Positions 1 through 5,744 of a stretch of 7,445 nt of DNA are shown piece by piece; within the stretch, counting starts at the first letter, position 1; every line of letters begins with the position of its first letter. The position numbers and the translations under genes are program-made. The notes under the pieces are model-generated. The model was not told where the DNA came from. It searched no databases and saw only the letters and a list, made by a program, of their open reading frames with translations. This DNA comes from Chloroflexota bacterium. Lineage in GTDB: Bacteria; Chloroflexota; Anaerolineae; Anaerolineales; Villigracilaceae. The stretch is from NCBI GenBank assembly GCA_021796155.1, contig JAJYOO010000105.1, positions 1-7,445 on the forward strand, written 5' to 3'.

Positions 1-73
1 TGAATTTGAAAAGAACGGCTAAAGCGGATATCAAAATATGTTTTCCTCTTCGAAGACTTTGTAAACGTGACAT
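1..73 (-). CDS. N-terminus of an unidentified protein, cut by window edge
   Basis: An open frame begins with ATG at 73-71 and runs off the left edge without a stop, giving 24 residues that begin MSRLQSLRRGKHILISALAV. A perfect Shine-Dalgarno (AAAGGAG on the minus strand, 86-80) lies 6 nt upstream, which is the main reason for calling a gene in so short a piece. The start is basic (R3, R8, R9, K11) and is followed by a hydrophobic run (ILISALAVLF), which looks like a signal peptide or N-terminal membrane anchor, so the product is probably exported or membrane-bound. It diverges from the VanZ-like gene, with 63 nt between the two starts. The family cannot be identified from this fragment. Confidence 0.62.
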   Translation of the reverse strand, partial: MSRLQSLRRGKHILISALAVLFKF

Positions 74-79
74 TCTGAT

Positions 80-86
80 CTCCTTT
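80..86 (-). promoter_or_regulatory. Shine-Dalgarno site of the truncated leftmost gene
   Basis: The minus strand reads AAAGGAG, 6 nt before the ATG at 73. It is among the best ribosome-binding sites in the window and fixes the start of the truncated gene. It also argues against starting the divergent VanZ-like gene at 92, because that ATG sits right beside this site and has no ribosome-binding site of its own. Confidence 0.65.
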
Positions 87-124
87 AAATTTTGATGTTA
101 TCACAACAACATTCAGGCTTCGAG

Positions 125-130
125 TACAAT
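125..130 (+). promoter_or_regulatory. Putative -10 box for a leaderless VanZ-like mRNA
   Basis: TACAAT is followed by TTGAAC and then the ATG at 137, so a transcript starting about 7 nt after the box would begin at the start codon. The layout matches that before moaC (TATAAT, TTGTTC, ATG). No clear -35 element is visible and no Shine-Dalgarno precedes this ATG. The site is inferred from sequence only. Confidence 0.4.
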
Positions 131-136
131 TTGAAC

Positions 137-538
137 ATGTCAAATGTCAAAGAATTCATTCGCCGCTGGGGATTTTCTTTATTGGTCATGGCAACGATTT
201 TTGCATTCTCTTCCACGCCGGGAAACGACCTGCCGAATTTTGCTTCGTTCGACTCGATTGTCAAGAAGGGCGGACACATGCTGGGTTATGGACTGCTGGC
301 GATGACATATTGGTACGGCTTGGACTTCAAGCGAGATCGTCCATGGCTGGCCTGGCTGATGGCTGTGCTTTACGCCGCAACGGACGAATTTCACCAATCG
401 TTTGTTCCCGGGCGACATCCATCGCCTGTGGATGTTTTACTCTTCGATGGTGGTGGTGCGGCAATCATGTTATTCATCGTCTCGCGATTCCTACGGCTCA
501 AGATGGCAGGCCAACAGGCTCATCGCAATCTTCCATAA
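137..538 (+). CDS. VanZ-like integral membrane protein
   Basis: A 133-residue membrane protein of the VanZ-like family, named after the VanZ teicoplanin-resistance protein; most members have no known biochemical function. Family hallmarks are FAFSSTPG (residues 22-29), KGGHMLGYGLLAM (44-56) and the stretch from DEFHQSF (83-89) through PGRHPSPVDVL (91-101) to the glycine cluster GGG (105-107). Hydrophobic segments lie at about 11-27, 47-63, 68-82 and 99-119, consistent with four membrane helices. The frame is open back to ATG 92 (148 aa), but I prefer ATG 137: the protein then starts with a typical short basic N-terminus, a -10-like box sits just upstream, and ATG 92 lies only 18 nt from the divergent gene's start. 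It stands alone, with no resistance genes nearby, so a role in glycopeptide resistance should not be assumed. Confidence 0.85.
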   Translation: MSNVKEFIRRWGFSLLVMATIFAFSSTPGNDLPNFASFDSIVKKGGHMLGYGLLAMTYWYGLDFKRDRPWLAWLMAVLYAATDEFHQSFVPGRHPSPVDVLLFDGGGAAIMLFIVSRFLRLKMAGQQAHRNLP

Positions 539-543
539 ATGGC

Positions 544-582
544 GCAGATTACACGGACGCATATTCGATCCATGTAATCTGC
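544..582. repeat. Palindromic intergenic repeat between convergent genes
   Basis: GCAGATTACA (544-553) and TGTAATCTGC (573-582) are exact reverse complements. Past one C/A mismatch the pairing continues with GGA (555-557) and TCC (569-571), giving 14-nt arms with 13 paired bases around an 11-nt loop. It fills most of the gap between the convergent VanZ-like and ClC genes. The motif resembles dispersed palindromes of the CAGATTACA type seen between genes in many environmental bacterial genomes; that resemblance is from memory. It is too short to encode anything. Confidence 0.7.
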
Positions 583-596
583 AAACAGAATTTTTT
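544..596 (+). terminator. Possible terminator after the VanZ-like gene
   Basis: The palindrome begins 5 nt after the VanZ-like stop codon. A run of six T (591-596) follows 8 nt after the right arm, so on the plus strand the arrangement is stem, short spacer, T-tract. The spacer is longer than in a typical intrinsic terminator. On the minus strand no T-tract follows the stem, so it would serve the ClC gene less well. Confidence 0.4.
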
Positions 597-615
597 CTAT
601 CGTTTCAGAAATGAC

Positions 616-2631
616 TTAAATGACATTCGGGCGGCAAAGTTTGATCGCTTCTTCGCGCGCTTTACCTTGAGCAACAATTACAAGAATATCACCTGCGCGG
701 ATGACGGTATCGCCGCGCGGAATGATAACTTTCGGTCCACGCCGGATGGAAGCGATAACGGAATCCTGCGGAAAAGAAATCTCCTTCATTTTCTTTCCAA
801 TAATTGGCGACTCGGCATTGACCACCACATCGGTCACATCCACACGATCCGGTGTAATGGCCTCCAGACGAACGCTCCCCTCATGATGCCGCTGCGCTGT
901 GCGCCGCGCCAGAGCAAGGTTGTAAGCATGTATAACATCCGCACGGCGCAGGACACCAAGCAGCTTACGTTTGTCTTCATGCGGGACCACTGGCAGGCGT
1001 CCAATGTCGTGTTCGCTCATAAGCCGTAATGCAGAGGAAAGAGTTTCATCGGGAAATGCAGTCAGAATGTCGCGTGTGTAAACCTCGGCAACCTTTGTCT
1101 GTTTATCTTCAACGCGGTCAATATCCTGTAGCGAAAGAACGCCGACCAGCTTTCCGCGCGCGTCCATAACAGGCAATCCATGATGCCGCTTCTTTTCCAG
1201 AAGGTTGGCTGCATCCTCCAGAGAATCAGATTCGCGGATCGCGGTTGTGTCCTCCCGCATCACCTCGCCGACAGTAATACTATCGAGCACGTCTACGTCA
1301 CGGCCGCGGTCGAGGCGGATACCGTGGCGCGCCAATCCAATTCCGTACACAGAGTCGCGTTGAATGCGCTGCGAGATCAACAAACTCACCGCGACGGAAA
1401 ACATCAACGGCAGGATGATGCGATAGTCATTCGTTAACTCAAAAAGCAGGATGACAGCCGTCAGCGGTGCGCGGACGGCTCCAGCCAGAACTGCTGCCAT
1501 GCCGACCAACGCGAACGCGCGTGGATCGATTCCGAGTCCCGGAAAAAGATATGCCGCGGCAACTCCAAACGCTCCGCCCAATGCTGCGCCGGTAAACAAT
1601 GACGGTGCGAAGACGCCGCCTTTAAATCCGCTGCCGATGCTAACCGGAGTTAAAACTAATTTTGCAATCGCCAGCAAAAACAAAAATCCGAGCGTGAAAT
1701 TGTTTTGATTCAAGATCACTTGAATCGAGCCATAGCCTGTTCCCAAAACCTGCGGCACGACCAGCGATGCAATCCCCAAAACCAAACCAGCGGTGGCTGG
1801 CTTGATCCAATCCGGTATATGCCACGAGCCATAAATATCCTGCATTTTATAAAGCAGGTTTGCATACATGGCGGAAACTGGCCCGGCGACCAATCCAAGT
1901 AAAAGATATAAGGGCAATTCCCAAGCCGAATGAAATTCGTAAGCCGGAACCTGGAATGCGGGTGCGCTGCCTGAGACCGCTTGCGTAAAGACCGATGAAA
2001 TGACGGCTGACACCAAAATCAACCACAGCGCGTTTCCGCCAATTTCTCCCAATACCAGTTCAAGGGCAAAGAAGACACCGGCGATGGGCGCATTGAACGC
2101 CGCGGCAATCGCAGCTCCCGCGCCCGCAGCAACAAGAGTTTTAACTCTGTCATCGGTCAGGTGCAGCCATTGACCCAGCATCGAGGCGATATTGGCCCCG
2201 ATTTGCACTGCCGGATCTTCAGGTCCGACAGACGCGCCAGCACCTAGAGAAAGAGCAGAGGCCAGGGCATTAACCGGCGCTTGTTTATACCGTAGCCTTC
2301 CTCCGGACAATGCTACGGACTGTATGACCGCCGCCGTGCCATGCACCTTCTCTTCACCGACAAAGAAACGATTAAACAATCCAACAATTAGGCCGCCGAT
2401 GACCGGGATAATAATAATAGTCCACTTGCCAACCGGCGACATCCATCCACCGGCTGTGTTGAACATAAACGATTGGAAAAAGTTGTAGGTTATCTTGAAC
2501 AACCAAACACCAACTCCGCTCCCTAGTCCCACCAATACAGCCAGTGTTATCAAAAGCAGGGTTTGCGATGTTCTGATGGCTGACATTGTGTCAGTTATAA
2601 TTCCAACGATGAAGTGATAGCTTTTTTTCAT
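616..2631 (-). CDS. ClC-family anion channel/transporter with CBS pair and RCK_C domain
   Basis: A 671-residue protein (numbered from ATG 2631) that moves chloride or similar anions across the inner membrane. The ClC core spans about residues 20-435: GPEDP (136-140) holds the external gating glutamate E138 (E148 of E. coli ClcA), FNAPIAG lies at 179-185, GGVFAP (the GxFxP motif) at 338-343, and Y429 matches the ion-coordinating Tyr445. Two CBS domains follow (about 451-506 and 516-571), then a TrkA-C/RCK_C domain (about 591-669), suggesting gating by cytoplasmic ligands. Oddities: L192 replaces the internal proton glutamate (E203 of ClcA), and H97 stands where ClcA has Ser107. Starts: ATG 2631 has AGGA 6 nt upstream; ATG 2586 (656 aa) has TATAAC ending 7 nt upstream and may be a leaderless start; TTG 2658 is unlikely. 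It converges with the VanZ-like gene and has no operon partner here. Confidence 0.93.
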   Translation of the reverse strand: MKKSYHFIVGIITDTMSAIRTSQTLLLITLAVLVGLGSGVGVWLFKITYNFFQSFMFNTAGGWMSPVGKWTIIIIPVIGGLIVGLFNRFFVGEEKVHGTAAVIQSVALSGGRLRYKQAPVNALASALSLGAGASVGPEDPAVQIGANIASMLGQWLHLTDDRVKTLVAAGAGAAIAAAFNAPIAGVFFALELVLGEIGGNALWLILVSAVISSVFTQAVSGSAPAFQVPAYEFHSAWELPLYLLLGLVAGPVSAMYANLLYKMQDIYGSWHIPDWIKPATAGLVLGIASLVVPQVLGTGYGSIQVILNQNNFTLGFLFLLAIAKLVLTPVSIGSGFKGGVFAPSLFTGAALGGAFGVAAAYLFPGLGIDPRAFALVGMAAVLAGAVRAPLTAVILLFELTNDYRIILPLMFSVAVSLLISQRIQRDSVYGIGLARHGIRLDRGRDVDVLDSITVGEVMREDTTAIRESDSLEDAANLLEKKRHHGLPVMDARGKLVGVLSLQDIDRVEDKQTKVAEVYTRDILTAFPDETLSSALRLMSEHDIGRLPVVPHEDKRKLLGVLRRADVIHAYNLALARRTAQRHHEGSVRLEAITPDRVDVTDVVVNAESPIIGKKMKEISFPQDSVIASIRRGPKVIIPRGDTVIRAGDILVIVAQGKAREEAIKLCRPNVI

Positions 2632-2726
2632 TCCTGTTCCTAAAAAATATAAGTGCAAAAGAATTCTTTCTATCGGGATTTTACCTCGTAATTACCTGTC
2701 TCTCGTTTTACTATTTGCCGGAAATT

Positions 2727-2850
2727 GTCATATCTTGTGAGCGAGCGACGCGATCCCCCAAAGGAAACCAGCCGCAGCTTTGTTATAGACGAGACTCGCA
2801 GGGTGGTGAAGGATTTCTTGCGGACAGCACGCCCTCAGTTCTTCATCAAA
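2727..2850. repeat. Probable decayed intergenic repeat
   Basis: This non-coding stretch between the ClC and nitroreductase genes contains TGTCAT followed by GTGAGCGAGCGACGCGATC and a CCAAAGGAAACCAGCCGC block. It resembles the TGTCATTGCGAGCGAAGCG family of dispersed elements found between genes in many environmental bacteria; I recognise it by memory only. A weak hairpin, GGTGAAG (2804-2810) with CTTCATC (2840-2846) and one G-T pair, lies at its right end. A plus-strand open frame (2725-3003) crosses it but runs antisense into the nitroreductase gene, has no ribosome-binding site and shows no recognisable family. The exact edges are uncertain. Confidence 0.4.
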
Positions 2851-2893
2851 TTCATTTGGCTACAATCCACCCGGAGCAACATTAAAAGACGTT

Positions 2894-3394
2894 TCATTTC
2901 CTGGGTCGAAAAACTACCATCGGCATCATTTTGGCTAATCGTTGAGCCGACTCCTTGCCCGGTTGCATTTGCTCGTGGAGAAACACTCGCGTCAGCTCTT
3001 TGAAAGCCATTGGATATTTTCGAGTGTATTCTCCGAGAATATCACCAGATTCAGAAAGCGGAATATCTTCAGCCCGAACTTCTAATTTTCGTCCACCAAC
3101 GTTTATAACCACGCCAGGATTCTTATGGATGTTCTGATACCAGTCAGATTTGTTTCCCCAGCCAGAGACAACAAAAAAGCTGTCCGACTGCTTATTGTAT
3201 TTAACAACCTCGACTACATTTTGACGAACCTGTCCGCTTTTACGGCCAATATGATTCAGGAGCAGGAAACGATTTCCTAATAACCAGCCCAAACGAAGGC
3301 GATAAAGCCAGATGGGAAAACGTAAGCCCCAACGCAACAATCCACGTGGCTTTTGAGTGATAGCTGACTTTGATGATTTATTTGAAGTTTCCAT
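2894..3394 (-). CDS. Deazaflavin (F420)-dependent nitroreductase-family oxidoreductase
   Basis: A 166-residue protein of the deazaflavin-dependent nitroreductase family (DUF385; Ddn of Mycobacterium tuberculosis is the best-known member), which uses reduced cofactor F420 to reduce quinones, nitro compounds or other electrophiles. The family signature is visible: LLLNHIGRKSGQVRQNVVEV (45-64), then SGWGNKSDWYQNI (77-89), NPGVVINVGGR (92-102) and a C-terminal MVVFRPRK. The N-terminal 10-40 region is basic and hydrophobic (RWGLRFPIWLYRLRLGWLL), which in this family often contacts the membrane. Its ATG lies 5 nt after the methyltransferase stop codon with only a weak AGAAG upstream, so it is probably co-transcribed and translationally coupled. 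The real substrate cannot be told from sequence. If F420 is the cofactor, the host should carry F420 biosynthesis genes, none of which lie here. Confidence 0.85.
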   Translation of the reverse strand: METSNKSSKSAITQKPRGLLRWGLRFPIWLYRLRLGWLLGNRFLLLNHIGRKSGQVRQNVVEVVKYNKQSDSFFVVSGWGNKSDWYQNIHKNPGVVINVGGRKLEVRAEDIPLSESGDILGEYTRKYPMAFKELTRVFLHEQMQPGKESAQRLAKMMPMVVFRPRK

Positions 3395-3399
3395 TGAGC

Positions 3400-4026
3400 T
3401 TATTGCTTCTGAGCAACGTAAAGATGAAGAGAGCCAAATCCTCCAACAACCTCATGATGGAAAGTAAATCTATGACGCTCAAAGATTGGAGCCATTTCTC
3501 TTATAACATCACCGGTCGCCGCAATCAAGCGTGTTAAGGCTCGGCCTGCCCAGTTATTATCTTCAGGAAGACCAATATCCATGAGAATGAGACGAGCATC
3601 AGGTTTGAGCACGCGCCGAATCTCGCTCATGGCTTTATCCGCTCTGGGATAACCTCCGAAAGCCATCGTGTTGACTACTGTATCAAAAGTTTCATTTCGA
3701 TAGGGCAGCGCTTCAACATTCGCCCTTTGAAGTGGAGCGGTGGCTCCAACTGCTTTGAGATTCCGAGATGTGATCTGAATCATTTTTTCATTGAAATCAA
3801 TACCATAGGTTTCAAAACGGTTTGCATATCGGGTGATAAGCCAGCCTGGTCCAAATGAGATTTCAAGGACTCGCGGCCCGCGAATATAGGGAATAACGGG
3901 TCCAAGCCACTTATTTAAAAGCGAAGTGTGCTTTCCAGAGAAGTCATAAATTCCAGCAAAACGGGAATAGGTTTTGTCAAAATTGTTCGTATAAGTTTTT
4001 GGGTCTTGAGGTTCGGTTTCGTACAT
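3400..4026 (-). CDS. Class I SAM-dependent methyltransferase (UbiE-like)
   Basis: A 208-residue cytoplasmic methyltransferase with a Rossmann-type SAM-binding fold (Methyltransf_11-like). Motif I is VLEISFGPG (53-61), where serine replaces the first glycine of the usual ExGxGxG; similar LEIGFGPG forms are common in the UbiE and phospholipid-methyltransferase relatives. The acidic residue binding the SAM ribose is D77 in YGIDFNEKM, followed by ANVEALPYRNETFDTVV (103-119) and EIRRVLKPDARLILMD (135-150). The start at ATG 4026 has GAGG 5 nt upstream; a TTG at 4041 in the same frame would add five residues but lacks such a site. The first gene of a two-gene unit with the F420-type oxidoreductase, so both may act on one small molecule such as a quinone or lipid. 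That pairing is inference and the substrate is unknown. Confidence 0.88.
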   Translation of the reverse strand: MYETEPQDPKTYTNNFDKTYSRFAGIYDFSGKHTSLLNKWLGPVIPYIRGPRVLEISFGPGWLITRYANRFETYGIDFNEKMIQITSRNLKAVGATAPLQRANVEALPYRNETFDTVVNTMAFGGYPRADKAMSEIRRVLKPDARLILMDIGLPEDNNWAGRALTRLIAATGDVIREMAPIFERHRFTFHHEVVGGFGSLHLYVAQKQ

Positions 4027-4111
4027 GGCTGCCTCGAACAAATCATTATTGTTTTATCTGTAAGCATTCTCCTCAAAAGAATTGTCACTTGAATAATTTC
4101 CCCGTGAGAAT

Positions 4112-4134
4112 AACATGCTTGGCCGAAGCATGTT
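4112..4134 (-). terminator. Hairpin after scpA, possible weak terminator
   Basis: Exact 9-bp arms AACATGCTT (4112-4120) and AAGCATGTT (4126-4134) enclose a 5-nt loop. On the minus strand the stem begins 10 nt after the scpA stop codon. What follows is only moderately T-rich (ATTCTC), and the longer T run lies before the stem, so termination strength is doubtful. It separates scpA from the methyltransferase unit. The rest of this 118-nt gap shows nothing recognisable beyond the methyltransferase ribosome-binding site. Confidence 0.5.
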
Positions 4135-4144
4135 TGAAAAAATC

Positions 4145-4915
4145 CTATTCGAACTCCAATTCCAAGTCCTCATCATCGCCCCACTCTTCGAGACGATCAA
4201 TCTCGATATCGCTGAAGAGTCCTTCCTGACGCGCTTGGACGCGATAACGTTTGACCAGCTCGAGCAGAGCCAAAAATGTCACAACGATTTCGAGCCGAGT
4301 CGCTTTATCTCCAACCAGCGTGCGAAAGGAGGCGCGCTGAAGTTGTTTTAGCGTTTTCGAGATCAGATCAATTTTCTCGCGGATGGTAATTTTCGGCGCG
4401 GCGATGACGGTTCCAAGTGATTGCTTCTCCGCGCCTTTGGCAAACGCCGATTCCGCCGCGGCGACCAAAGCTTCCAGCGTAAGACCCGATAAATCGAGCT
4501 TGGCTTCCACTTTCGGCGGCGGAGCGACGCGCAGGTATGTCCGCAGATTGGCTTGTTGACGCGCGTCCAACCATCCGCCAATTTCCTTGAATCGTTTATA
4601 AAGCTTGAGTTGATCCACCAGCGATTGGCCGACATCTTCCTCGCCCGGCTCGCGCGCGGGCGGACGCGGCAACAACGCTTCAGATTTTATTTGTAACAAC
4701 TTTGCAGCGATCACAAGGAACGCCGAGATTTCGTCGGCGCGAAGTTGCTCTAGGCTGTGAATATATGCGAGATATTGATCGGTGACCATCGCCAGCGACA
4801 CCGTTGTAATATCCAGTTCAGTGCGCTCGATGAGATCAAGCAACAGATCGAGCGGCCCTTCATAAACAGGCGTGTGAACAGTGTAATTGGTTTGGCGTCC
4901 GAGCAGATTTTCCAC
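4145..4915 (-). CDS. scpA: Segregation and condensation protein A
   Basis: A 256-residue ScpA, the kleisin subunit of the bacterial SMC-ScpAB condensin that bridges the SMC heads and organises and segregates chromosomes. The N-terminal kleisin hallmark [14 protein letters not shown] is at 18-31, followed by the helical [20 protein letters not shown] (63-82). A variable linker comes next (about 84-170). The C-terminal winged-helix region has [19 protein letters not shown] (208-226), and the protein ends in a very acidic tail ([14 protein letters not shown]). Length is normal for the family. The start is GTG 4915 with no Shine-Dalgarno; a TATAAT box ends 9 nt upstream, so the mRNA may have almost no leader. 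It diverges from moaC over 46 bp. scpB, often adjacent in other genomes, is not in this window. Confidence 0.93.
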   Translation of the reverse strand: MENLLGRQTNYTVHTPVYEGPLDLLLDLIERTELDITTVSLAMVTDQYLAYIHSLEQLRADEISAFLVIAAKLLQIKSEALLPRPPAREPGEEDVGQSLVDQLKLYKRFKEIGGWLDARQQANLRTYLRVAPPPKVEAKLDLSGLTLEALVAAAESAFAKGAEKQSLGTVIAAPKITIREKIDLISKTLKQLQRASFRTLVGDKATRLEIVVTFLALLELVKRYRVQARQEGLFSDIEIDRLEEWGDDEDLELEFE

Positions 4916-4924
4916 AGCGGGCGA

Positions 4925-4930
4925 ATTATA
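4925..4930 (-). promoter_or_regulatory. Putative -10 box for scpA
   Basis: The minus strand reads TATAAT here, 9 nt before the GTG of scpA, which would leave a leader of only about 2-3 nt. No good -35 hexamer is visible; a TTGACG on the same strand is only 4 nt upstream and too close to act as one. The -35 region would fall on the opposing moaC -10 box. Confidence 0.5.
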
Positions 4931-4949
4931 TCATCGTCAATGGCGCGGT

Positions 4950-4955
4950 TATAAT
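4950..4955 (+). promoter_or_regulatory. Putative -10 box for a leaderless moaC mRNA
   Basis: A consensus TATAAT is followed by TTGTTC and the moaC ATG at 4962. Transcription would be expected to start at or next to the A of the ATG. There is no Shine-Dalgarno before moaC, which supports a leaderless message. No clear -35 element is visible. Confidence 0.55.
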
Positions 4956-4961
4956 TTGTTC

Positions 4962-5441
4962 ATGCCAACCAAATTAACTCATCTTGATGAAAGCGGCCGC
5001 GCTCACATGGTGGACGTCGGTAATAAACTTGATACTGAACGCATCGCAATTGCAAAAGGCGAAGTCCTCATGAAGAAGACGACGTTTGATTTGATCCGCG
5101 ATGGACAAGTCAAGAAAGGCGATGTGTTGACCGTCGCACAGATCGCGGGTATCACCGCATCAAAACGAACATCGGAATTGATCCCGTTATGTCATCCGAT
5201 TCCGCTCACGAAGATTGATGTAGACCTCTCCCTCGATAAATCCCTGCCGGGCGTGACGATCACTGCCACCGCGAAAAGTTTTGGTAAAACCGGCGTTGAG
5301 ATGGAAGCGCTGACCGCTGTTTCTGTGGCAGCACTGACGGTGTATGACATGGCCAAAGCCGCCGAGAAAACCATGCACATTCAAAACATTCGATTAGTTG
5401 AAAAACATGGCGGCAAATCTGGCGATATTGTGAATGAATAG
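4962..5441 (+). CDS. moaC: Cyclic pyranopterin monophosphate synthase MoaC
   Basis: A 159-residue MoaC, which converts the MoaA product (3',8-cyclo-7,8-dihydro-GTP) into cyclic pyranopterin monophosphate in molybdenum cofactor synthesis in the cytoplasm. Conserved blocks are all present: MVDVGNK (16-22), [12 protein letters not shown] (68-79), [20 protein letters not shown] (107-126), YDMAKA (128-133) and the C-terminal KSGD (152-155). Length matches the family. The frame is open upstream to 4887, but MoaC similarity begins at MPTKLTHLD, and a TATAAT box directly precedes ATG 4962. It heads a plus-strand cluster with moaD and moaE. moaA, whose product supplies the substrate, is not in this window. 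Confidence 0.96.
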   Translation: MPTKLTHLDESGRAHMVDVGNKLDTERIAIAKGEVLMKKTTFDLIRDGQVKKGDVLTVAQIAGITASKRTSELIPLCHPIPLTKIDVDLSLDKSLPGVTITATAKSFGKTGVEMEALTAVSVAALTVYDMAKAAEKTMHIQNIRLVEKHGGKSGDIVNE

Positions 5442-5446
5442 ATTTC

Positions 5447-5476
5447 GTCGCGGCGGACATGCAGGTCCGCCCCGAC
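5447..5476. repeat. Imperfect hairpin between moaC and moaD
   Basis: GTCGCGGCGGAC (5447-5458) and GTCCGCCCCGAC (5465-5476) pair over 12 positions with a single C/C mismatch at the fifth pair, around the loop ATGCAG. It begins 5 nt after the moaC stop and ends 4 nt before the moaD ribosome-binding site. No T-tract follows, so it is not a standard terminator; it could be an mRNA-stabilising or processing hairpin, or an inserted repeat. Confidence 0.7.
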
Positions 5477-5488
5477 AATTGAGGCATG

Positions 5489-5737
5489 ATGAATCATATA
5501 AAAGTATTATTATTTGCCACGTTACGTGATCGCGCTGGGACAAAATCATTGGAAATCGAAGTTCCCGATAGCACTACTGTGCAGGGCTTGAAAGACCAGA
5601 TCGGGCGTGATTATCCCAATCTGAAACAGGCCATGGAAACGGTTTTGATTTCCATCAATCGCGAATATGCATTTGACGAAGCTGTCGTCCCGCAAAATGC
5701 AGAGGTCGCGATGTTTCCGCCGGTATCTGGTGGATGA
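5489..5737 (+). CDS. moaD: Molybdopterin synthase small subunit MoaD (sulfur carrier)
   Basis: An 82-residue ubiquitin-fold protein ending in the diagnostic Gly-Gly (VSGG). The C-terminal glycine is adenylated by MoeB-type enzymes and converted to a thiocarboxylate that supplies sulfur to the MoaE active site. The N-terminal MNHIKVLLFATLRDRAG strand-loop and FPPVSGG (76-82) are typical of MoaD. GAGG at 5481-5484 lies 4 nt from ATG 5489 but only 1 nt from an ATG at 5486, so 5489 is preferred; the choice changes one residue. It sits between moaC (47 nt upstream) and moaE (55 nt downstream), with a hairpin in each gap. The closely related ThiS is less likely because MoaE follows. Confidence 0.92.
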   Translation: MNHIKVLLFATLRDRAGTKSLEIEVPDSTTVQGLKDQIGRDYPNLKQAMETVLISINREYAFDEAVVPQNAEVAMFPPVSGG

Positions 5738-5744
5738 ATTTTTT

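Noticed and set aside
137..538. Glycopeptide-resistance role for the VanZ-like gene
   Set aside because: No vanHAX, vanRS or vanY genes are nearby, and VanZ-like proteins are widespread outside resistance clusters.
310..1029. A 239-codon plus-strand open frame overlapping VanZ and the ClC 3' end
   Set aside because: It is a shadow of VanZ in a different frame and of ClC on the other strand; composition is unlike a real protein and no family is recognisable.
2658..2669. A 12-bp perfect palindrome AAAGAATTCTTT upstream of the ClC gene, a possible operator
   Set aside because: It is short, AT-rich and occurs once here; chance is a sufficient explanation.
2725..3003. A 92-codon plus-strand open frame upstream of the ClC gene
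   Set aside because: It starts in repeat-like sequence, lacks a ribosome-binding site and ends antisense inside the well-supported nitroreductase gene.
3926..4067. A minus-strand open frame of about 46 codons starting at ATG 4067 next to GAGGAG, a possible leader peptide for the methyltransferase
   Set aside because: The GAGGAG is only 1 nt from the ATG, too close to work well, and most of the frame overlaps the methyltransferase gene out of frame.
4887..4961. Extended N-terminus for MoaC from the open frame beginning at 4887
   Set aside because: It would overlap the scpA start and the facing promoter boxes, and MoaC similarity begins only at the ATG at 4962.
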